The notes below the pieces were generated by a model. That model did not search any database. It was not told the DNA's origin and worked only from the letters and a program-made list of their open reading frames with translations. Source: Pectobacterium brasiliense (GTDB lineage: Bacteria; Pseudomonadota; Gammaproteobacteria; Enterobacterales; Enterobacteriaceae). From it: 64,000 nt of DNA. The DNA lies in assembly GCF_016950255.1 (NCBI RefSeq), contig NZ_JACGFN010000002.1:868001-932000 (forward strand), given 5' to 3'. Below are positions 58,449 through 64,000 of this stretch, piece after piece. How positions within the stretch are numbered: position 1 is the stretch's first letter; each line of letters opens with the position of its first letter. The position numbers and the translations under genes were made by a program.

Positions 58449-59264
58449 TTACACCAGCGTCAGATTGAACGCTTTGCCTTTCAGCTCTGTTTGCGCCTCG
58501 GGTGCTAACGCGCTGTCGGTGATGATATCGGTCAGCTCCGACAGAGGCGTGACGCAGAACAGTGAGTACGCGCCGTATTTGCTGCTGTCGGCCAGCAGTA
58601 TTCGACGACTAGCATTCGCGCCAAGATCTTGTTTTACACCGGCTTTCTCTTCCGTCGGCGTGGTGATGCCTTTATCCAGACTCCACGAGTTGCAGCTGAT
58701 AAACGCAATATCGGGGTAAATGCTGCGTAACAGACGGCGGCCGTGTTCGCCGATGCAGGACTGGCTGCTGTCATCAATACGCCCACCGATAATCGTCACT
58801 TCGATCTGCTTGAATTCAGACAGGAACAGCGCAATTTGCAGATCGGCGGTAATCACACGCAGCGGAAGATGCGTCAGGTGGCGCGCCAGCTCCAGCATGG
58901 TCGTTCCCGCATCCAACACCACCGCGCTGCCCGGTTTAACCAGCGTCGCGGCATAGCGTGCTATCGCCTGCTTCTCTTGAAGGCTACGATGTAATTTCTC
59001 ATTCGTGGTCGGCTGGGAAGGAATAAAACGATTGAGCGTCACGCCGCCATGACTGCGGCTAATCACGCCCTGCTCATCCAGTTTGATTAAATCACGACGG
59101 ATCGTCGCTGGGGAAGCGTCGATCACGGACACCAGTTCATCTACCGTCACCAGATTATGGCTTTTCAGGTAATCCATAATCTGATCAAGACGGCTCTGCC
59201 CTTTTACTTTATCCCCGCTCATGCGGAAAGCATCAGTTAATGTAGGATCCACGGCGATACCCAT
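58449..59264 (-). CDS. DeoR-family transcriptional regulator
   Basis: 271 residues; a start at 59222 ([12 protein letters not shown]) would give 257 and is closer to the family norm. The N-terminal helix-turn-helix is [20 protein letters not shown] then [20 protein letters not shown]. The effector domain has [33 protein letters not shown] and a phosphosugar-type end ([20 protein letters not shown]). It sits 157 nt downstream of pdxA2 on the same strand and probably controls the D-threonate-type genes, sensing a phosphorylated sugar acid. Confidence 0.88.
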   Translation of the reverse strand: MGIAVDPTLTDAFRMSGDKVKGQSRLDQIMDYLKSHNLVTVDELVSVIDASPATIRRDLIKLDEQGVISRSHGGVTLNRFIPSQPTTNEKLHRSLQEKQAIARYAATLVKPGSAVVLDAGTTMLELARHLTHLPLRVITADLQIALFLSEFKQIEVTIIGGRIDDSSQSCIGEHGRRLLRSIYPDIAFISCNSWSLDKGITTPTEEKAGVKQDLGANASRRILLADSSKYGAYSLFCVTPLSELTDIITDSALAPEAQTELKGKAFNLTLV

Positions 59265-59421
59265 CTTGCTGTTATCGAGTTATTTTGCGTTGTTGGTTCT
59301 TGATTGCAGGATACCAGAAACCTTACCGAACGCGGGAAGGAAGATATCCTGCAATGCGTGCTGTATCGCGTTTTATTCGCTTACAAAACCTGTGTCATCA
59401 ACGGTGATAAGTTACCGTAAA

Positions 59422-60402
59422 TCAGGCCAGTTGCATCGCGAGCTGAATAGAGATCGCCATACTTTCTGACTTCGCTTTACCGGTCCAGGCAATATCAAAC
59501 GCCGTACCGTGGTCAGCAGACGTACGGATGAACGGCAATCCGGCAGTGATGTTCACCCCATCATAGAAGCCCAGCAGCTTCAGCGGAATATGCCCCTGAT
59601 CGTGATACATCGCCACCACCATGTCGTACTGGCCTTCATACGCCTGCAAATAGACGGTATCCGGCGGGCATGGGCCATACACATCAATGCCTTTGGCCTT
59701 CATGGCTTCCACCGATGGCGACACAATTTTGATCTCTTCGTCACCAAACAGGCCATTCTCGCCCGCATGCGGGTTAACCCCGGCCACGGCGATACGCGGG
59801 TGGGTAAAACCGACGCGTTTGAGGAAAACATCCGCCATGTTGATTACCGTTTCCACGCGATCGCGGTTCAGCGTATCCAGGAATTTACGCAGCGCAATGT
59901 GCGTTGAAACATGGATAACCTTCAACTTATCGGTATACAGCACCATCGCATAGTCGCGGCTGTTGGTCAGCTTCGCCAGCAGCTCGGTGTGGCCCGGATA
60001 GAGGTGGCCCGCCGAGTGCAGCGCTTCTTTATTCAGCGGCGCGGTAGCAATCGCATGGACTTCACCCGCCATCGCCAGTTCAGTCGCTTTCTTGATGCAG
60101 CGGTAAGCCAAATCGCCCGCCTGCGACTGAACAACGCCAGGCTTCAGAGCCTGAGGATCTTCCAGCGGCTCATCAATCATGTTGATGACGCCCGGCGCGA
60201 AGACCGCGTCAGCCGGTTTATCAATGATTTTCAGCTCTACGGCTGGCACGATATTCAGCGCCAGAATACGTCGCATCGTCTGTACACAGCCCACCACCAC
60301 AGCAGATGCGCCGGAAAGCTCGCCTTCGGCCAGAGACTTGATAATAATTTCCGGTCCAATCCCTGCCGGATCACCCATCGTTACTGCAATAATTTTACTC
60401 AC
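59422..60402 (-). CDS. pdxA2: 4-phospho-D-threonate 3-dehydrogenase-type PdxA2
   Basis: 326 residues from the GTG at 60402 inside the end of dtnK, preceded by AGGAG. PdxA-family dehydrogenase: [58 protein letters not shown] and [19 protein letters not shown] with metal-binding histidines. PdxA itself serves vitamin B6 synthesis, but pairing with a DUF1537 kinase marks the catabolic PdxA2 that oxidises and decarboxylates 4-phospho-threonate to dihydroxyacetone phosphate. Overlaps dtnK by 8 nt. Confidence 0.88.
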   Translation of the reverse strand: MSKIIAVTMGDPAGIGPEIIIKSLAEGELSGASAVVVGCVQTMRRILALNIVPAVELKIIDKPADAVFAPGVINMIDEPLEDPQALKPGVVQSQAGDLAYRCIKKATELAMAGEVHAIATAPLNKEALHSAGHLYPGHTELLAKLTNSRDYAMVLYTDKLKVIHVSTHIALRKFLDTLNRDRVETVINMADVFLKRVGFTHPRIAVAGVNPHAGENGLFGDEEIKIVSPSVEAMKAKGIDVYGPCPPDTVYLQAYEGQYDMVVAMYHDQGHIPLKLLGFYDGVNITAGLPFIRTSADHGTAFDIAWTGKAKSESMAISIQLAMQLA

Positions 60403-61723
60403 TGACCTTCTCCTCAATAAAACGTAAAACGTCGAGCAAAGTAGTTTCGTTGCCAAAACCCCCCGCTTTAGTCATCACAGGGGTCGTGCCGACAACGCTG
60501 TTCAGCAGGTATCCCCAGGGCACACAGGATGCGATTTGCCCCTTAATCTGAAAGCCGGTCGCGCCCAGTGCGGTTGCCACGGCAATCGCAATGTCACCAC
60601 CGGATAAATACAGTCCGCCCGGCAGACGCTGGTTAGCGCTGCCCGCCGTCAGGCTGTCTAGCGCCTGAACAATATTGCGCGTAAGTTCCCCCAGAGAGTG
60701 GCTGATCGTTTCGCCAAGCTGCTGTCGGCTAAGCCCAAGCTGCTGGCACCGCGCGTCGATCTCGAAGCGCTGATTTTCGTTATGACAGGTACGAATAATG
60801 CAGTGATTACCGCTCATCAGCGCCTTCACCGCGTCCTCACACTGGGATGCCATGACGGTGGATGACTCGGCTGAAAAGAGCGCGTTGATATCAATATCAA
60901 CCAGCGTGACATCGCTGTGCAGCCTGACGGCCGCAATCTGTTTTTGAGCGATGTCGCTCATCGACCCAACGACAGCCAGCAGCGGCTTTTCGGTTTTACG
61001 CGTAAAATTCTGCGTATTCGCCAGCGCTTCGCTCAGGCCTGCCGAGCCGACCAGCAAGGGGCGAAACGGCAGCGTTCTGGCGGCATCAACGATATGTGTC
61101 AGATCGTCCTGCACGTCCGTATCAAGAATAATCAGACGTACGCCCTCGTCCGCCAGCTGCTGCAAACGGTGGGCTAAATTAGCCTGACGGACGTCATCAA
61201 GGTGTATCTCCGCCACGGATAACGCGGTTTGTTCTGCCAGACGGGCAGCGACAGAAGCGGAGGTCACCGGCGTTTTGGGATCGCTGGCAAATTCCGTGTC
61301 GGTAAGCAGACGGCCATTCACCCAGACTTCACCTTGGCGGGTCACACGCCCCAGCGTCGGCGACGCCGCGGCAATCAGCGCGACGGGTACGTCTGCCGCA
61401 GAGAGCGCGGCGGCGATTTCCGCCCCCAAATTCCCGCGCAGCGTCGAGTCAATCTTCTTGATAATCCAGCCTTGTCCACCCGCGGCCTGCCAGGCTGCAA
61501 CCGCTTCTGCAGTACGTTGAGATGCCACGTCGTCACGCACCGCACGGCTATCGGTGTTGATCACCACCGCATCGCCCAGTAAATCCGCGTGCAGTTTATT
61601 AACGTCAAAGACGACGCTAACCCGCGCGCCATGCTGCGCCAGACCGACGCCCGCATCATTGGCACCCGTAAAGTCATCAGCGACCACTAATACCTGTTCT
61701 GCTGATTGCTGCACGTTTGGCAT
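60395..61723 (-). CDS. dtnK: D-threonate kinase (four-carbon acid sugar kinase)
   Basis: 442 residues, DUF1537 family. N-terminal substrate domain [40 protein letters not shown] and [21 protein letters not shown]-terminal nucleotide domain [20 protein letters not shown] and [12 protein letters not shown]. Such kinases phosphorylate D-threonate or D-erythronate at C4. Pairing with pdxA2 in one operon points to D-threonate. Divergent from the dehydrogenase gene at 61959. Confidence 0.9.
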   Translation of the reverse strand: MPNVQQSAEQVLVVADDFTGANDAGVGLAQHGARVSVVFDVNKLHADLLGDAVVINTDSRAVRDDVASQRTAEAVAAWQAAGGQGWIIKKIDSTLRGNLGAEIAAALSAADVPVALIAAASPTLGRVTRQGEVWVNGRLLTDTEFASDPKTPVTSASVAARLAEQTALSVAEIHLDDVRQANLAHRLQQLADEGVRLIILDTDVQDDLTHIVDAARTLPFRPLLVGSAGLSEALANTQNFTRKTEKPLLAVVGSMSDIAQKQIAAVRLHSDVTLVDIDINALFSAESSTVMASQCEDAVKALMSGNHCIIRTCHNENQRFEIDARCQQLGLSRQQLGETISHSLGELTRNIVQALDSLTAGSANQRLPGGLYLSGGDIAIAVATALGATGFQIKGQIASCVPWGYLLNSVVGTTPVMTKAGGFGNETTLLDVLRFIEEKVSE

Positions 61724-61782
61724 ACCTCATCCCCGGTTCATGATTACCTGATAATGATTATATTGAATCACGTTTGATTATA

Positions 61783-61798
61783 TGTGAGCAATATCAAA
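61783..61798. promoter_or_regulatory. CRP-like site between dtnK and the dehydrogenase gene
   Basis: TGTGAGCAATATCAAA differs from TGTGA-N6-TCACA at one conserved base. It lies in the shared promoter region. Confidence 0.5.
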
Positions 61799-61958
61799 TT
61801 ATTTAAAAGGAATTTCACCTATAAATTATCACCACGATGTGGCAAATGGCGTTTAGTAGTGACTAAAACCATTCCATTTGACTGAAAGTAATCACTATCG
61901 CAACCATTATCATCGCGATAACGCTCTGGCGAAGAAGAGAAAAGGCAAGGTAATAAGC

Positions 61959-63095
61959 ATGAATATCAATAGTACTATCCTCAGCGGTTACCGGGTACTT
62001 CAGGACATTAGTCACCTGTTGGCAGGGAAACAGCACGTTTTATTTGTCACCGACAAAAACATCGTCGGGCTGCCTGACGTTCAGGCGCTGATCGCACAAG
62101 TTAAGCACGCCGTTCCGCAAGTTCTGTTGGTTGATCATGTTCCTGCCGAACCAAGCCAGCACGACGTGGCACAGATACTGAGCCAACTCAATCAAATCCA
62201 GACCGATCTGGTCATCGGTGTAGGCGGCGGCAGCGTACTGGACGTCGCCAAACTGCTTTCTGTGCTGTGCGCGGGCGATGAAACAGTCACGCTGGATAGC
62301 TTGCTAGCCGGAGAGAAACCGACGCGCCGCACGACATCCCTGCTTATCCCGACCACCGCAGGAACCGGCTCAGAAGCTACGCCGAATGCCATTCTGGCGA
62401 TCCCAGAGAAAGAGACCAAAGTCGGCATTATTACGCCAGTGATGCTGCCGGACTACGTTGCGCTGGTGCCAGAGCTGACCATCAGCATGCCGTCACATAT
62501 CGCCGCTTCAACCGGTATCGATGCGCTCTGCCACCTGATTGAGTGTTTCACCTCAACGATTGCCAACCCGGTCAGCGACAACTACGCGCTGATTGGCCTG
62601 AAAAAGCTGTTTGCCAACCTCGAAACCTCCGTGCGCGAGCCGAGCAATATGGAAGCCAAGCTGAACATGCTATGGGCGTCCTATTACGGCGGTGCCGCGA
62701 TTGCCCACTCCGGTACGCATCTGGTTCATGCCATGTCTTACCCGCTGGGCGGCAAGTACCACATCCCACACGGCGTAGCGAACGCCATCCTGCTCACCCC
62801 TTGCATGCGTTTCGTGCAAGACGCTGCACAGGAGAAATTCGCACAGGCGTATGACCTACTGCCGGATGCCGATCTAACGCTCAGTACTGCGGAAAAAGCG
62901 CAGGCGCTGGTGACCTATTTCAGCGAGTTGGTTAAACGTCTCAACCTGCCTAACACCTTACAGCAGCTCGGCGTGGAAAAAGATCACCTGCCGTATCTGG
63001 TTGATGCCGCGTTACAGGTACAGCGCCTGATGAAAAACGTGCCGACACAGGTCAGCGCCGACGATGTGCGTGAGGTTTACCTGACCCTATTTTAA
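61959..63095 (+). CDS. Iron-containing alcohol dehydrogenase
   Basis: 378 residues from the ATG at 61959; an upstream in-frame ATG at 61878 adds 27 unlikely residues. NAD-binding GVGGGSVLDVAKLLSVL, SLLIPTTAGTGSEATPNAIL, and metal-ligand regions ASTGIDALCHLIECF and HSGTHLVHAMSYPLGG with KYHIPHG. Oxidises or reduces an alcohol, likely a sugar acid or derived aldehyde here. It stands before a DapA-family gene and divergent from dtnK-pdxA2, so it may feed or drain the same pathway. Confidence 0.9.
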   Translation: MNINSTILSGYRVLQDISHLLAGKQHVLFVTDKNIVGLPDVQALIAQVKHAVPQVLLVDHVPAEPSQHDVAQILSQLNQIQTDLVIGVGGGSVLDVAKLLSVLCAGDETVTLDSLLAGEKPTRRTTSLLIPTTAGTGSEATPNAILAIPEKETKVGIITPVMLPDYVALVPELTISMPSHIAASTGIDALCHLIECFTSTIANPVSDNYALIGLKKLFANLETSVREPSNMEAKLNMLWASYYGGAAIAHSGTHLVHAMSYPLGGKYHIPHGVANAILLTPCMRFVQDAAQEKFAQAYDLLPDADLTLSTAEKAQALVTYFSELVKRLNLPNTLQQLGVEKDHLPYLVDAALQVQRLMKNVPTQVSADDVREVYLTLF

Positions 63096-63134
63096 GTTTA
63101 TTTTCACCTTAGATATCATGATCATGAGGAAAAA

Positions 63135-64000
63135 ATGATGAGTAAAAATATTACCGGCGTCCTGACCGCCATCGTCACGCCGTTTGATAACCAGGGCGAA
63201 TTTAACCCCGCTGCCATGCGCCTTCAGGTGCAACGCCAGATGCGCTACGGCAACGGTATCTTTTGTAATGGCACCAACGGTGAGTTTTTCGTACTGCACA
63301 CCGATGAAAAAGTCGCCGTTACTGAAACCTGCGTTGATGAAGTTGCCGGAAAAGTGCCGGTTGTCGGCCACATCGGTGAAATCTCCACGCGGGAAACCAT
63401 CAAACTCGGCAAGCGCATCGCCGCGCTGGGTGTTGATGCCGTTTCGGTCATCACCCCGTATTTCATCCCACTCAAACAGGAAGAACTGATCGCCCACTAC
63501 ACCGCCGTCGCCGATGCGCTGACTGTGCCGGTGTTTCTCTACAACATTCCTGCACGCACGGGGAATACGCTGGCGCCGGAAACGGTTCGCAAACTGGCGG
63601 ATCACCCGAACATCATCGGCATTAAAGACAGCGCAGGCAGCTATGAAAGCCTGAGCGGTTATGTGCAAGCGGTGAAAGGTGTACAGGGCTTTAACGTATT
63701 GAATGGCCCAGACTCGCTCATTCACCAGGGCTTTGTTGACGGCTGCTCCGCCTGTATTTCCGGGCTGGCTAACGTGGCACCGGAACCGATCAGCCAGATT
63801 TGGCATCGCTTCCATGCCGGTGACATTGCGGGTTCACATCAGGCACAAGAACAGGTTGCCGAGTTGCGTAAGACGCTGTATGCCATCGCATTCTCGCCTG
63901 CGGTGGTGAAAAAAGCGCTGACCTTAATGGGGCACGATGTTGGCGTTAGCCGTTACCCAATTCAATTCTCCACACAGGATGAAGACAACATCCGCCGCAT
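63135..64000 (+). CDS. DapA-family aldolase/lyase (3' end cut by window edge)
   Basis: About 288 residues visible; ATG at 63135 or 63138 with GAGGA upstream. Class I aldolase of the dihydrodipicolinate synthase superfamily: ITGVLTAIVTPFDNQGEFN, FCNGTNGEFFVLHTDEK (GTNGE in place of GTTGE), catalytic tyrosine in VFLYNIPARTGNTL and Schiff-base lysine in IIGIKDSAGSYESL. The context, with sugar-acid genes, suggests a 2-keto-3-deoxy acid or related pyruvate aldolase rather than lysine synthesis. The C-terminus is outside the window. Confidence 0.88.
   Translation, partial: MMSKNITGVLTAIVTPFDNQGEFNPAAMRLQVQRQMRYGNGIFCNGTNGEFFVLHTDEKVAVTETCVDEVAGKVPVVGHIGEISTRETIKLGKRIAALGVDAVSVITPYFIPLKQEELIAHYTAVADALTVPVFLYNIPARTGNTLAPETVRKLADHPNIIGIKDSAGSYESLSGYVQAVKGVQGFNVLNGPDSLIHQGFVDGCSACISGLANVAPEPISQIWHRFHAGDIAGSHQAQEQVAELRKTLYAIAFSPAVVKKALTLMGHDVGVSRYPIQFSTQDEDNIRR

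Overview
The window looks like the chromosome of a soft-rot enterobacterium, most likely Pectobacterium. The housekeeping genes (dusA, pspG, qor, dnaB, alr, tyrB, ygjP, uvrA, ssb) are of enterobacterial type. They sit among plant-associated catabolic genes (sucrose csc genes, D-threonate genes, a GH105-type unsaturated uronyl hydrolase) and a type I-F CRISPR-Cas locus with the Pectobacterium-like 28-bp repeat. Genus assignment is inference from gene content; no rRNA or tRNA gene was seen.

Layout. 1-2.2 kb: a LysR regulator (cut by the window edge) divergent from a secreted metallo-beta-lactamase-fold protein and a DsbA-like thioredoxin-fold protein. 2.3-4.9 kb: small accessory genes (SMI1/KNR4-like, a small conserved protein, an ATP-grasp protein, an SRPBCC-like protein). 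5.3-16.7 kb: mostly core genes (dusA, pspG, a lone cytochrome P450, qor, dnaB, alr, an Lrp-type regulator, a YitT-type membrane protein, tyrB, ygjP), with an orphan three-repeat CRISPR mini-array at 13.3 kb. 16.9-19.6 kb: a toxin/immunity-like island holding a structured repeat, an Hcp (type VI secretion) fragment, three tandem copies of a small membrane protein and a colicin-like putative pore-forming effector. 19.8-29.9 kb: a complete type I-F CRISPR-Cas system (cas1, cas2-3, csy1-4) between two outward-transcribed arrays. 29.9-34 kb: yjbQ broken by a frameshift, then uvrA and ssb divergent around a LexA box. 34-38 kb: sucrose genes cscR, cscA and cscB. 38.2-39.2 kb: a GNAT acetyltransferase and a membrane protein. 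39.4-41.5 kb: an AT-rich island with a two-gene Thoeris antiphage system (SIR2-SLOG ThsA and TIR-like ThsB), bordered on the right by a stump of a destroyed gene.

41.9-54.8 kb is one divergent catabolic regulon. The leftward operon has a large uncharacterised toroid-type protein, a GH105-type hydrolase, an ABC ATPase, two permeases and a LacI regulator. The rightward operon has the sugar-binding protein, a truncated BadF-type kinase homologue, a full BadF/GlcNAc-kinase-type kinase and a Tat-exported metallophosphoesterase. The shared control region carries two identical 16-bp palindromes and a perfect CRP site. This is the best candidate here for an undescribed catabolic system: uptake, intracellular cleavage and phosphorylation of an unsaturated-uronate and possibly amino-sugar oligosaccharide.

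55.2-58.4 kb: a zinc-type ABC importer behind a strong Zur-like palindrome, starting with a 34-codon membrane ORF, followed by a lipocalin-like protein. 58.4-64 kb: a D-threonate-type locus (DeoR regulator, pdxA2, dtnK) divergent from an iron-type alcohol dehydrogenase and a DapA-family aldolase that runs off the window.

The two copies (16.9 and 54.9 kb) of a roughly 165-nt element whose hairpin stems differ by compensating base changes are the most interesting non-coding signal.
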